This document shows positions 32,815 to 43,912 of a stretch of DNA of 64,000 nt, one piece after another. Source of the DNA: Acidithiobacillus_B sp049965315. GTDB taxonomy: Bacteria > Pseudomonadota > Gammaproteobacteria > Acidithiobacillales > Acidithiobacillaceae. Made by a program: the position numbers and the translations under genes. Every line of letters starts with the position of its first letter. Positions within the stretch are counted from its first letter, which is position 1. The stretch is from the NCBI RefSeq assembly GCF_049965315.1, contig NZ_JBMFWL010000001.1, positions 1 through 64,000 on the forward strand, written 5' to 3'. The notes beneath the pieces were generated by a model that searched no databases, was not told the DNA's origin, and saw only the letters and a list, made by a program, of their open reading frames with translations.

Positions 32815-33969
32815 TCAACGACTGGCAGCGCTGCGAATGTGGCTCTTGGGGCCATCGTTTACATATTGCGGACTGGTCAAGGCCTCCAGAAACGCGACCA
32901 ATTCTTTCTTTTCCTTTTCCGTCAGGCCCAGCGGACGGATCCCGCCGCTCTGGAACACGGTGGCTTTTTCCCCCTTCTTCACCACCCCGCCGTTGTTGTA
33001 AAAATTCACGACGTCCATGAGGGACTTGAGGCTACCGTTGTGCATGTAGGGCCCGGTCACGGCCACGTTGCGCAGGATCGGCGTCTTGAACGCCCCGAGG
33101 TCGTTGAGCTGGCCGGTCACTGCGAAACGGCCCAACTCGGACATGTCCTTATTGGTCAGCACCGTCGTGTCCACCTCCTTCCGATGCGCCTTGCTCGCCA
33201 AAAAGGCCATGGCCAGTTGCTGCATCTTCTTGGTGCCCAGCTCGTTGGAGCCGATGCCGAGATTATGGAAACGGTTGTCCGTAAAGGTGGCATAAGTGGT
33301 GTTCATGGTGTGGCAATCCACGCAGCGGCCCTTGTTCTGGAAAATGGACATGCCTGCGACGGCGGCCGGCGACATGGCTTTTTTGTCGCCGCCATAGACG
33401 TAACGATCAAAGGGGCTGTCTCCGGAAACCACGTTCCGCTCGAAACTGGCGATGGCCATGAGGACCTGCTTCATGGTGACCTGATTTCCAGTCACCCCGA
33501 AGACCTGTTTGAACATGGCCTGGTAGGCCGGATCCGTACGCACGATCTTCAGCACCGGCTCGTGGTTCTTGAGCCCCATCTCCACGGGATTCACCATGGG
33601 ATCCTTCGCTTGCGCTTCCAGGCTGGGCTCGCGGCCATCCCAAAACAGCAAATGAAAATAGGCGGCGTTGATGATGGTGGGGGTATTACGCGTCCCCTTG
33701 AGCTTGTGAATGCCTTCGGCGACAGGCAGGTGATCGGTGAACGCCTTGGCGTCGGCGTGGCAACTGGCGCAACTGATTGTGCCGGTGGAACTGAAGCGGG
33801 CGTCATGGAAGAGCTTGTCCCCCAGGGCGATCTTGGCCGGTGTTTGCGGATTGTCCGCCGGGATGGGTACGGGAGGAAGCCCCAAAGGCGGCGATGATGC
33901 GTCGGCCGCAGGAATCCCGTATGCCATGGTCATGGCCATGATGGCGGTACCGAACAAGAACTTGTTCAT
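32815..33969 (-). CDS. Di-haem cytochrome c peroxidase / MauG family protein
   Basis: Exported di-haem protein of 384 residues with a Sec signal peptide (MNKFLFGTAIMAMTMAYGI). Two haem motifs are present: CASCH near residue 68 and CVDCH near residue 220. FWDGREPSLEAQAKDPM, FKTPILRNVAVTGPYMHNGS and MDVVNFYNNGGV are hallmarks of the CCP/MauG superfamily. Bacterial CCPs reduce hydrogen peroxide with electrons from small cytochromes; MauG-type relatives oxidise protein side chains. The sequence does not separate the two. It is the first gene of the operon with the metallophosphoesterase and cytochrome c. GAGGAGG precedes the ATG. Confidence 0.92.
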   Translation of the reverse strand: MNKFLFGTAIMAMTMAYGIPAADASSPPLGLPPVPIPADNPQTPAKIALGDKLFHDARFSSTGTISCASCHADAKAFTDHLPVAEGIHKLKGTRNTPTIINAAYFHLLFWDGREPSLEAQAKDPMVNPVEMGLKNHEPVLKIVRTDPAYQAMFKQVFGVTGNQVTMKQVLMAIASFERNVVSGDSPFDRYVYGGDKKAMSPAAVAGMSIFQNKGRCVDCHTMNTTYATFTDNRFHNLGIGSNELGTKKMQQLAMAFLASKAHRKEVDTTVLTNKDMSELGRFAVTGQLNDLGAFKTPILRNVAVTGPYMHNGSLKSLMDVVNFYNNGGVVKKGEKATVFQSGGIRPLGLTEKEKKELVAFLEALTSPQYVNDGPKSHIRSAASR

Positions 33970-33992
33970 GTGGACCTCCTCTTTGATGAAAT

Positions 33993-34006
33993 TTAGTAAA
34001 TACTAA
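33993..34006. promoter_or_regulatory. Dyad in the peroxidase operon leader
   Basis: TTAGTA-AA-TACTAA is a near-perfect inverted repeat between the predicted transcription start and the ribosome-binding site of the di-haem peroxidase gene. Position suggests an operator, but the regulator is unknown. Confidence 0.35.
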
Positions 34007-34039
34007 TATTAATAACATATTTATACTTATTATCGATTA

Positions 34040-34067
34040 ATTTTAGTTCAAAATTTGTTTCTGTCAA
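34040..34067 (-). promoter_or_regulatory. Sigma-70 promoter of the peroxidase operon
   Basis: On the minus strand TTGACA (34067-34062) is followed after 16 bases by TAAAAT (34045-34040). It sits in a strongly AT-rich patch (about 33970-34070), with the peroxidase ATG some 65-70 bases downstream. Confidence 0.6.
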
Positions 34068-34152
34068 CAAGGCTCGCATGGATGACATCGCGTGGAAATC
34101 GTCGGGGGATGGGCAGAATGGAGAGGATCATGCCTTGGCATGACGGAAAAGC

Positions 34153-34448
34153 CGGCATGCGTCGCAATGAACATGAATGGCCGAGGAGTTGCCTTACGTC
34201 CCGAGCGGCCGGCTGGAGCATCGGGACAGCATGGGGAATGGCGGCATCATTGGTGGCGGCGATGTGCAGATGATGTGTGCGGGTACGGGCGTGCGCCACA
34301 GCGAAGGGAACCCGTCCGCCCGCGAAGCCGTTCATCTGCTGCAGATATGGGTGCTGCCACCGCGCCGGGATCTGCCCCCCGCTTGCGGCCAGCGCCATGG
34401 GCTGGCCGCGGAAGTCCCGCTCTTCGATATGGCGCCGCCAACGCCCGG
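34153..34448 (+). pseudogene. Pirin/YhaK-family gene fragment
   Basis: The frame from about 34201 encodes SGRLEHRDSMGNGGIIGGGD, MCAGTGVRHSE and AVHLLQIWVLPPRRDLPP. These are signature segments of the N-terminal cupin of pirin-like quercetinases such as YhaK. Expected upstream parts survive only as out-of-frame similarity (from about 34153), and the C-terminal half is absent: the frame ends after PTPG just at the 3' end of the convergent DoxD-like gene. Intact family members are about 230-290 residues. This is most likely a truncated remnant rather than a functional short cupin. Confidence 0.7.
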
Positions 34449-35417
34449 TTAGGCGGGGCGGAGAGGACCGCCCTTGGCCGCCGACTGCGGGGCCGGATGG
34501 TCCGTCAGGAACACCCAAACGGCGAGAAAGAAAAAGGCCAGCATGTAGATGATCGTGGTGCCCAGCACATCCCCCTTGTTCCCCGTATAGCCGGGACCGA
34601 AGGGTCCTCCCCAACCCTCGGCCGTTGTCCACAGGCCGAAGCTGTAGGCGGCACCGATGGGAATGATCCAGCGCAAGGCCCGATTGAAGACCAGGGCCAA
34701 GCCAATGATGCTCTCCACCACCGCAGCAAAGAGGCCGAAAAGCATCGGCCCCGTCGCCTGAATCAGCGCAATGAAAAAGCCGATATAGGCCGCGATCCAG
34801 GCCGGCTGGCCGGCCTGGGCCTGCTGCAGATAGGTCACGGAATGGGTGAGGAAATAAGGCTGCCATTTCCAATAGGCGTCAAAGAGCCAGAGCAGGCCGA
34901 AGAGGATCCGGCCAAAGGCCATGGCCCGGGGAGAAACGGGCCGCCGCGTGCCGTGGACCAGGCTCAGTCCTTCCCAGGAACGGCTGAAGATGACCAGCAG
35001 GAAACACAAGGCATAAATGATGGCGGTGCCGGGGTCCGTCGCCCCTGCCGTATAGGGACCGCCCAACCCGCCTACCGTAGACCAGAGCCACAGGTTGTAG
35101 ATCACGCCAATCCAGGCCATGAAGGGCAGCCCGACGCCGGTGAGCAGGGCCGCAGCCAGCAGCCCATCCATGCCCACGCTCGCCCAGGCCACCGGCGCCG
35201 GGCCCATCCGGGTGATCAGGGCTGCCATCCAGTGGCCGTAGTAGGCCAGCCAGACCGGCTGCCCCGCCACCCAATCGGCATGGAAGCTGTGGAGGAATTG
35301 ACCGACATAAGCGCTGTTGGCCTGCAAAAAGGTATTCAGCACCCAGATCAGGCCGAATAGGATGCGCAGTGCGCCAAAGGCTTTCGCTCTATCGGGAAGT
35401 ATGCGTATGTTCATCAT
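34449..35417 (-). CDS. Internally duplicated DoxX/DoxD-like membrane protein
   Basis: Polytopic membrane protein of 322 residues made of two similar halves of about 140 residues. Each begins with a similar motif (FGALRILFGLIWVLNTF and FGRILFGLLWLFDAYWKW), continues through a QPVWLAYY or QPAWIAAY element, and ends with a WSTVGGLGGPYTAGATDPGT or WTTAEGWGGPFGPGYTGNKG element followed by a helix. The single unit resembles the DoxX/DoxD family, which includes a subunit of thiosulfate:quinone oxidoreductase. Eight or so transmembrane helices are expected. No DoxA-type partner lies beside it, so a sulfur role is only a hypothesis. The start is one of two adjacent ATGs (35417/35414) with GAGG upstream. 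A pirin remnant converges on it. Confidence 0.75.
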   Translation of the reverse strand: MMNIRILPDRAKAFGALRILFGLIWVLNTFLQANSAYVGQFLHSFHADWVAGQPVWLAYYGHWMAALITRMGPAPVAWASVGMDGLLAAALLTGVGLPFMAWIGVIYNLWLWSTVGGLGGPYTAGATDPGTAIIYALCFLLVIFSRSWEGLSLVHGTRRPVSPRAMAFGRILFGLLWLFDAYWKWQPYFLTHSVTYLQQAQAGQPAWIAAYIGFFIALIQATGPMLFGLFAAVVESIIGLALVFNRALRWIIPIGAAYSFGLWTTAEGWGGPFGPGYTGNKGDVLGTTIIYMLAFFFLAVWVFLTDHPAPQSAAKGGPLRPA

Positions 35418-35654
35418 GATTGACCTCAGCGGCGAGGGGCTGGGCGAAAGGCTGCAAATCCCTCGCTCCAGCGGGGGATGCGCATACCGCCCCATTTCTT
35501 CGCGCAGCATGGGCATGGATGGGAACGCGCATTGGGCAAAATGCAGCCGTTTCGCGATGCCCTTGGGGAATAGTGCATCGAGCAGACAAAATGGACCGGA
35601 CATTCAACATCCGTGGATATTGTTATCCATGGTTCTTTCCGGCAAATGGATGGC

Positions 35655-35683
35655 TTGCCATGCTGGCGCCCTCCGCATATATA
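35655..35683 (+). promoter_or_regulatory. Candidate promoter towards the LRV gene
   Basis: TTGCCA (35655-35660) and TATATA (35678-35683) are 17 bases apart. Both match the sigma-70 consensus only in part. If used, the leader would be about 275 bases and include the GC-rich island. Confidence 0.4.
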
Positions 35684-35739
35684 AGTTTTTTCCTATATAC
35701 TTTCATTCCTATTAATGAGCAAGTAGGGGGAAAATTAAC

Positions 35740-35850
35740 ACCCGCACCCGGGCAACCGCAAGTACCACGGCCGGCCTGGGGCTGCCCTTGCCCCGGGCGG
35801 AGGCAAGGAAACAAGCCGATCAGAATACCAGCCGCCTGCCGTCGGCGTAA
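35740..35850 (+). other. GC-rich island, possible structured leader RNA
   Basis: A GC-rich block within AT-rich flanks contains complementary stretches such as GGGGCTGCCC, GCCCCGGGCGG and GGCAAGG. It ends with CCGATCAGAATACCAGCCGCC, which loosely recalls the 3' end of cobalamin riboswitches. Other conserved parts of that class are not evident, so it is left unassigned. Confidence 0.3.
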
Positions 35851-35965
35851 GCAATAAATGGCATTGAAAGGCCAGTGGAAGATGTGAAAAACTCCGATGC
35901 AATACTTGCGGCAGAAATTCCTCTCCCCAAGATCTATTCCGGATCAAGCCTATTCAAGGAAAAAC

Positions 35966-36391
35966 ATGGACGCTCAACAATGGCGTACCCTCTCTCTGGA
36001 TGAAAAAATGCGCTGGGCGCTCAGCGCCGACCTGCCCGAGGTTTTGCGGCCCTTGCTCTTGCGCGAACAATGGATGCAAACCCGCTGCTATTTTGCACGG
36101 CGCGCCGATCTGCGCCCCCATGAAGTGGCCGAACTGGTCGCCGACCAGGACTACGTCATCCGCCTCTGCCTGGCCAAACGGCCGGACCTTACGGCCGAGC
36201 AGGTGGCCCGCTGCGCAGGCGATCCGGATCCCAATGTGCGCTACGCCATCGCCCGCAATCCACTGCTTAGCGATGCGCAGCGGACGCGCCTTTGCGCCGA
36301 CGAGGACGAATTGGTCCGGCGGGCGGCGGCCAAAGGCCCACGCCCGAGTGAGACCCGTTGCCGGCCCGGACAGGCGGCGCTGCTGCGCTGA
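35966..36391 (+). CDS. LRV-type (leucine-rich variant) repeat protein
   Basis: A 141-residue soluble protein built of short alpha-helical repeats. Successive units read RADLRPHEVAELVADQDYVI, RPDLTAEQVARCAGDPDPNV and NPLLSDAQRTRLCADEDELV, each followed by RxA/LA-type helices (RLCLAKR, RYAIARN, RRAAAKG). This is the LRV/HEAT-like pattern seen in proteins near nitrogen-fixation and Fe-S genes, but the usual N-terminal Fe-S cysteine cluster is absent. The role is unknown; such folds bind proteins. AAGGA precedes the ATG. The stop is followed by the carAB promoter. Confidence 0.75.
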   Translation: MDAQQWRTLSLDEKMRWALSADLPEVLRPLLLREQWMQTRCYFARRADLRPHEVAELVADQDYVIRLCLAKRPDLTAEQVARCAGDPDPNVRYAIARNPLLSDAQRTRLCADEDELVRRAAAKGPRPSETRCRPGQAALLR

Positions 36392-36460
36392 TCCTCAATG
36401 CCCGTGGCTGGGGCAGAAGGCAGGTCTTCAGGCACCGGCGGCCCCAGGCAAGACGCGACA

Positions 36461-36489
36461 TTGACCGCCGTCTATCCCCTCCTTACAAT
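36461..36489 (+). promoter_or_regulatory. Sigma-70 promoter of carAB
   Basis: TTGACC (36461-36466) and TACAAT (36484-36489) lie 17 bases apart, near-consensus. Transcription should start at about 36496, some 60 bases before the carA GTG. Confidence 0.7.
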
Positions 36490-36504
36490 GAGAAGAATCC
36501 ATGC

Positions 36505-36529
36505 GGGAGGGGACCCCCTCCCCTTTTTT
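36505..36529 (+). terminator. Intrinsic terminator/attenuator in the carA leader
   Basis: GGGAGGG pairs with CCCTCCC around GACC, and is followed by one C and six T residues: a textbook intrinsic terminator. It lies only about 10 bases after the predicted start from the 36461-36489 promoter and 26 bases before carA. It could end the LRV transcript, but the position also fits attenuation of carAB. Confidence 0.75.
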
Positions 36530-36555
36530 GCATCCACTTGGCGGCGAGGTAGGGC

Positions 36556-37690
36556 GTGCAGGCGGTTCTGGCATTAGCAGACGGTAGCATCTTTCGCGGA
36601 ACGGGCTTCGGCGCGGCAGGACTTGCCGTGGGCGAAATCTGTTTCAACACCGCCATGACCGGTTATCAGGAGATCCTCACGGACCCGTCTTATATGGGCC
36701 AGATCGTGACCCTTACCTACCCGCATATCGGCAATGTCGGCATCAACCCCGAAGATGCCGAGGGCGAAAGGGTGTACTGCGCGGCCCTGGTGCTGCGCAA
36801 TCCGCCCCGCGCACCGAGCAGTTGGCGCAGTCGGGAAGCGCTGCCCGCCTTCCTCGCCCGTCATCAGGTGCCCGGCATTGCGGATATCGACACGCGGGCG
36901 CTGACCCGCCGGTTGCGCGATGGGGGTGCCCAGAATGCCGCGGTCCTGGTAGGGGATCGGGTCGATGACGCCACCGCCCTGGCGGCGGCCCGCGCCTTTC
37001 CCGGCCTGCTGGGCATGGACCTGGCCGAAGCAGCGGGCTGCCGAAAGGCCTACGCCTGGCAAGAGGGGAGCGTGCGCCCCGAGCAGGGCTATGTCTCCCG
37101 GGTAGCAGGGCATTTGTCGCGGCATGTGGTGGTGGTTGACTTCGGCACCAAGCGCAACATCCTGCGCCTGCTGGTGGATCGCGGCTGCCGCGTGACCGTG
37201 GTGCCGCCCCGCACGGCGGCGGCGGAGATCATCGCCATGGCGCCCCAGGGAGTGCTCTTCTCCAATGGCCCCGGCGACCCGGCGGCGGTGGATTATGGCC
37301 AGGAGACTCTGGGCGGGGTGATCGCCGCCGGCATCCCCACCTTCGGTCTCTGCCTGGGCCACCAGCTTCTGGGTCTGGCCTTGGGTGCGCAAACGATCAA
37401 GATGAAATTCGGCCACCATGGCGCCAACCATCCCGTCAAGAACCTCCATAGCGGCCGGGTCCTCATCACCAGCCAGAACCACGGCTTTGCCGTGGATGCC
37501 CGGAGCCTGCCCGACTGCCTGGAGGTCACCCACCTCTCCCTCTTCGACGGCAGCCTGCAGGGGATGGCCCACCGCGACCTGCCCGTCCTCTCCTTCCAGG
37601 GACATCCCGAGGCCGGGCCCGGCCCCCATGACGCCGGCGTGATCTTCGACGCCTTCATCACCCTCATGGACCAGCAGGAGGCCCGCGCCC

Positions 37691-37698
<8 letters not shown>
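36556..37698 (+). CDS. carA: Carbamoyl-phosphate synthase small subunit
   Basis: Glutaminase subunit of 380 residues. It hydrolyses glutamine and channels ammonia to CarB to make carbamoyl phosphate for pyrimidines and arginine. The N-terminal CarA domain has MTGYQEILTDPSYMGQIVTL. The class I amidotransferase domain has VVVDFGTKRNILR, FSNGPGDPAAV, the catalytic cysteine in FGLCLGHQLLGLALG and SFQGHPEAGPGPHD with the catalytic His and Glu. The start is a GTG with GAGGTAGGG upstream. It overlaps carB by eight bases. The leader has a promoter and a terminator hairpin, suggesting transcriptional attenuation. Confidence 0.96.
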
Positions 37699-40923
<3,225 letters not shown>

Positions 40924-40927
<4 letters not shown>

Positions 40928-41400
40928 GCCAGAAAATCCCCATGACGGTCATCGGCGCCCAGCGCCTGCGCGAGGAACTGCAACGCCTGAAGACGGTGGA
41001 AAGACCCGCCGTCATTGAAGCCATTGCCGAGGCCCGCGCCAAGGGCGATCTTTCGGAAAATGCGGAGTACGACGCCGCCAAGGAACAGCAGGCCTTCATC
41101 GAAGGGCGGATCCGCGAGATCGAGGACAATATCGCCCGCGCCCAGGTCATCGATCCCAAAACCCTCAACGCCGGCGGCAGGATCGTCTTTGGCGCCACGG
41201 TGGAACTGGAAGATGCCGGGGGCAACGAAGTCACCTATCAGATCGTGGGCGATGCCGAGGCCGACCTCAAGGAAAACAAGATCTCCATCAGTTCCCCCAT
41301 CGCCCGGGCGCTCATCGGCAAGATGGAGGGTGATCCCGTCGAGGTGCGCGCACCCGGCGGCATCCGCGAATACACCATCCTCGCGGTCCGCTACGAGTAG
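40924..41400 (+). CDS. greA: Transcription elongation factor GreA
   Basis: GreA of 158 residues. It enters the RNA polymerase secondary channel and stimulates cleavage of backtracked transcripts. The N-terminal coiled coil contains EELQRLKTVERPAVIEAIAE and the catalytic acidic tip GDLSENAEYDAAKE. The C-terminal FKBP-like domain ends YTILAVRYE. The ATG overlaps the carB stop by four bases and has AGAGGAAT upstream. carB-greA linkage is common in proteobacteria. Confidence 0.97.
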
Positions 41401-41426
41401 ACCGCCAGCCAGGAGAGGGTATTGCC

Positions 41427-41780
41427 ATGCACATGCCGCGCTTCAAGCACCTCGACGCCCATCGGCAGCGCTTTCATCGCTATCCCCGGAACAAATACAT
41501 CATCCGCGACTGGCTGGCCCACGACCGCACGGCGGCGGCCAACAAGCGTACCCTCTACTCCTCCCTGCGCACCACCCTGGACCTGGGCATTGCCGGCCTG
41601 GTTCTGGTGCGCTTCTTTCACCATCCGGCCATCATTGGCCTTGGCATCATTTTTCTGCTCCTGTCGCCAACAGCCCTCTTTTATGGGCTTTATCGCTACC
41701 GCAAGGTGCAAAGCCATTACCGGATGCTTTCCGCGGGTTCTCCCGACCTCCTTCCCCCCACGCTGCGCAAGGCCTCCTGA
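41427..41780 (+). CDS. DUF202-family small membrane protein
   Basis: A 117-residue protein. The segment YIIRDWLAHDRTAAANKRTL followed by YSSLRTTLDLGIAGLVLVRF matches the DUF202 pattern of repeated L-A-x2-RT motifs ahead of a transmembrane helix. A second hydrophobic segment lies at IIGLGIIFLLLSPTALFYGL. It has two transmembrane helices and no known enzymatic role; homologous YidH-type proteins are uncharacterised. AGGAGAGG precedes the ATG by about nine bases. It lies between greA and uppP on the same strand with short gaps, so all may share a transcript. Confidence 0.72.
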   Translation: MHMPRFKHLDAHRQRFHRYPRNKYIIRDWLAHDRTAAANKRTLYSSLRTTLDLGIAGLVLVRFFHHPAIIGLGIIFLLLSPTALFYGLYRYRKVQSHYRMLSAGSPDLLPPTLRKAS

Positions 41781-41819
41781 GCGGAGCGTCTACCTCTTCC
41801 CGGCTGACAAGGTTCCCCG

Positions 41820-42650
41820 ATGATCCATCATATCTATCTGCTCTGGCTTGCCATGCTGCAAGGCGTTACCGAACTCTTCCCCATCTCCAGCCTGGGGCAT
41901 AGCATCCTCGTCCCGGCGCTGCTGCATTGGCCCATCAACCGCGATGCCCCATGGTTCTTGCCCTTCATCGTCGTCCTTCATCTGGGCACCGCGGCGGCCC
42001 TGCTGCTTTTTTTCTGGCGCGACTGGGCCCGGCTCATCGGCGGCTTCTGGGAGGCACGCGGACGCGCCAGCAATCCCGAATCCCGGCTCCTCTGGCTGCT
42101 GGTTCTGGCCTCCATCCCGGCGGGACTGCTGGGTCTGGCCCTGGCCCACAAGATCAAGGCCCTGTTTGGCGGTTTCAGCTTTGCCGCCGTTGCCCTGATG
42201 CTCAACGGCGTCCTGCTCATCATCGGCGACCGCCTGCGCGCCCGCGACCCCAGCCACTCCCTGAACACCCTCACCTGGCGACGGGCGCTGGGTATCGGCT
42301 TTGCCCAGGCCCTGGCGCTGATTCCCGGTTTCTCCCGCTCCGGCGCCACCCTCGTAGCGGGCATCGGCGTCGGCCTGGATTACGAAAACTCGGCGCGCTT
42401 TTCCTTCCTCCTTGCCACCCCCATCATCGCCGCCGCCGGGCTCCTCGAAGTGCCTAAACTACTGCACGCCCAGGTACCCGATGGGCTGTTAAGCACCATC
42501 ATCCTGGCAGGTTTTCTTTCCGGATTGTGCGCCTGGGCCTCGGTCTGGTTCCTGATGCGCTATTTCCACACCCAGGAAATCAAGGCATTGCGGCCTTTCG
42601 GCATTTACTGCATCGCCTTTGGTGCCCTAGCCCTGCTGATTGGCGGCTGA
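41820..42650 (+). CDS. uppP: Undecaprenyl-diphosphatase UppP (BacA)
   Basis: Integral membrane phosphatase of 276 residues. It dephosphorylates undecaprenyl diphosphate so that the lipid carrier can be reused for peptidoglycan and O-antigen; overexpression confers bacitracin resistance in other species. Visible are the first signature GVTELFPISSLGHSILVP with catalytic Glu and His, and the second signature IPGFSRSGATLVAGI with the RSG motif. About eight hydrophobic segments match the BacA family. It is convergent with the MFS gene at 42689. Confidence 0.94.
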   Translation: MIHHIYLLWLAMLQGVTELFPISSLGHSILVPALLHWPINRDAPWFLPFIVVLHLGTAAALLLFFWRDWARLIGGFWEARGRASNPESRLLWLLVLASIPAGLLGLALAHKIKALFGGFSFAAVALMLNGVLLIIGDRLRARDPSHSLNTLTWRRALGIGFAQALALIPGFSRSGATLVAGIGVGLDYENSARFSFLLATPIIAAAGLLEVPKLLHAQVPDGLLSTIILAGFLSGLCAWASVWFLMRYFHTQEIKALRPFGIYCIAFGALALLIGG

Positions 42651-42688
42651 GGCCGGGGGATAACAACGCTGCGGACCCCGCCGGGAAC

Positions 42689-43912
42689 CTAGCCCCGGGA
42701 GTCCCAGGCCTCGCCGGCAAAGAGCCTCGACAGCCTCCTGCCGTTCCAGCTCTGTAGCGTCAACAGCGCACCGACCACGGCCAGGATATAAAAAACGCCG
42801 TCTTCTCCGAAGACGCCCAGACCCCAGCCGCCCACCACACCGCCCACGAAGATGCCGAGAAACTGCAAAAGCGAATAAACGCCGCTGGCCGCGCCGCGCT
42901 GCTCCGTGCGGGTGGCCCGGCTCATCATGGAAGGAAGAATGGCCGAAGCGATGTTATAACCGGTGAAAAAGATCACCGCCGCCACCGCGACGGGCCAGAA
43001 GTGGCCGGAGGCCAAGCCCATCACCAAGGCCCCCAGGGCGATGGCGAGACCGCTCGCGGCCAACATCTCCCGGTGCCGCTTGTGACGCTCCGCCACCAGC
43101 ACCGGATACACCATGGCCGCCACGGACAAGAGCATCACCGGTAGATAAACCATCCAGATCTGACCTTCGGTGATATGCATGGCCTGCACCAACTCCGGCG
43201 ACAGCACCACGAAACTCGCACCCAGGACCATTTGCAGGATGAAGATGCCGATGCTGGCCGTCATGACCGGGACATGGGTAAACATCTTCAGGGCCTCTCG
43301 CCAGCCGCCCATGCGGGTCTGCCCGCTTTGGGGAATGGGCGGAATGACCCGCCACAGGGGCAGCAGGGCGACGACGCCCAGGGCCGCCGCCGCGAGAAAA
43401 ACCCCCTTCAGGCCGCTGAAGCCATAGAACACCGGCCCCAGGGCGATGCCCAGGACATAGGCCACCGCGATGCTTCCGCCGATGGCGGCCATGGCCTTGG
43501 TGCGATGCGCTTCGCCGGTGAGGTCCCCCGCCGTAGCCAGGAGCACCGAAGAAACGGCGCCGGCGCCCTGCAGCAGCCGGGCAATGACGATCCCCCACAT
43601 GGAATGGGTGAATGCCCCCATCACCGAACCGAGGACGAAAAGGAGGAGACCAAAGGCCAGGACCGGCTTCCGTCCGAAACGATCCGAGGCGACGCCGAAA
43701 GGAAACTGCAGAACGGCTTGCGCCAGGCCGTAGATGCCGATGGCCAGACCCAAAAGCAGGGGAGTGCTGCCGCGCAGGCTGGCACTATCCAAAGACAGCA
43801 CCGGCATGAGCATGAACAGGCCCAGCATCCGCGCCACATAAATGAAGCTGAGGCCGCTCACCGCGCGCCGTTCCGCCGGTGTCATCACCGGCCCCTTGCT
43901 TTTAGAAGCCAT
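42689..43912 (-). CDS. MFS transporter (12-helix)
   Basis: Major facilitator of 407 residues with about 12 transmembrane helices. The motif A-like loop reads GVASDRFGRKPVLAFGLLLF, and RLLQGAGAVSSVLLATAGDL is the motif C-like region. The sequence looks like DHA1-type efflux transporters (YajR-like without the extra domain), but the substrate is unknown. Its ATG overlaps the end of ctaB by 11 bases, so it is the last gene of the cyo-ctaA-ctaB operon. This linkage may point to a respiration-related substrate, which is inference. Confidence 0.87.
   Translation of the reverse strand: MASKSKGPVMTPAERRAVSGLSFIYVARMLGLFMLMPVLSLDSASLRGSTPLLLGLAIGIYGLAQAVLQFPFGVASDRFGRKPVLAFGLLLFVLGSVMGAFTHSMWGIVIARLLQGAGAVSSVLLATAGDLTGEAHRTKAMAAIGGSIAVAYVLGIALGPVFYGFSGLKGVFLAAAALGVVALLPLWRVIPPIPQSGQTRMGGWREALKMFTHVPVMTASIGIFILQMVLGASFVVLSPELVQAMHITEGQIWMVYLPVMLLSVAAMVYPVLVAERHKRHREMLAASGLAIALGALVMGLASGHFWPVAVAAVIFFTGYNIASAILPSMMSRATRTEQRGAASGVYSLLQFLGIFVGGVVGGWGLGVFGEDGVFYILAVVGALLTLQSWNGRRLSRLFAGEAWDSRG

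Larger units (their letters stand above)
35418..35965. other. Divergent intergenic region between DoxD-like and LRV genes
   Basis: No credible gene. The part near the DoxD-like gene is of normal composition; 35670-35740 is AT-rich and promoter-like; 35740-35850 is a GC-rich, self-complementary-looking island; the rest is the LRV leader, with AAGGA before the ATG at 35966. Confidence 0.6.

Noticed and set aside
33993..34006. Shared operator between the HxlR gap and the peroxidase leader
   Set aside because: Both have AGTA/TACT arms, but the spacing is 16 bases in one and 2 in the other.
34048..34872. 274-codon minus-strand frame over the DoxD-like 3' end and pirin remnant
   Set aside because: It is out of frame with the DoxD-like gene and shows no family motif; the pirin blocks are on the other strand.
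35740..35850. TPP or cyclic-di-GMP riboswitch
   Set aside because: I looked for their conserved core strings and did not find them in order on either strand; only a loose cobalamin-like 3' end remains.
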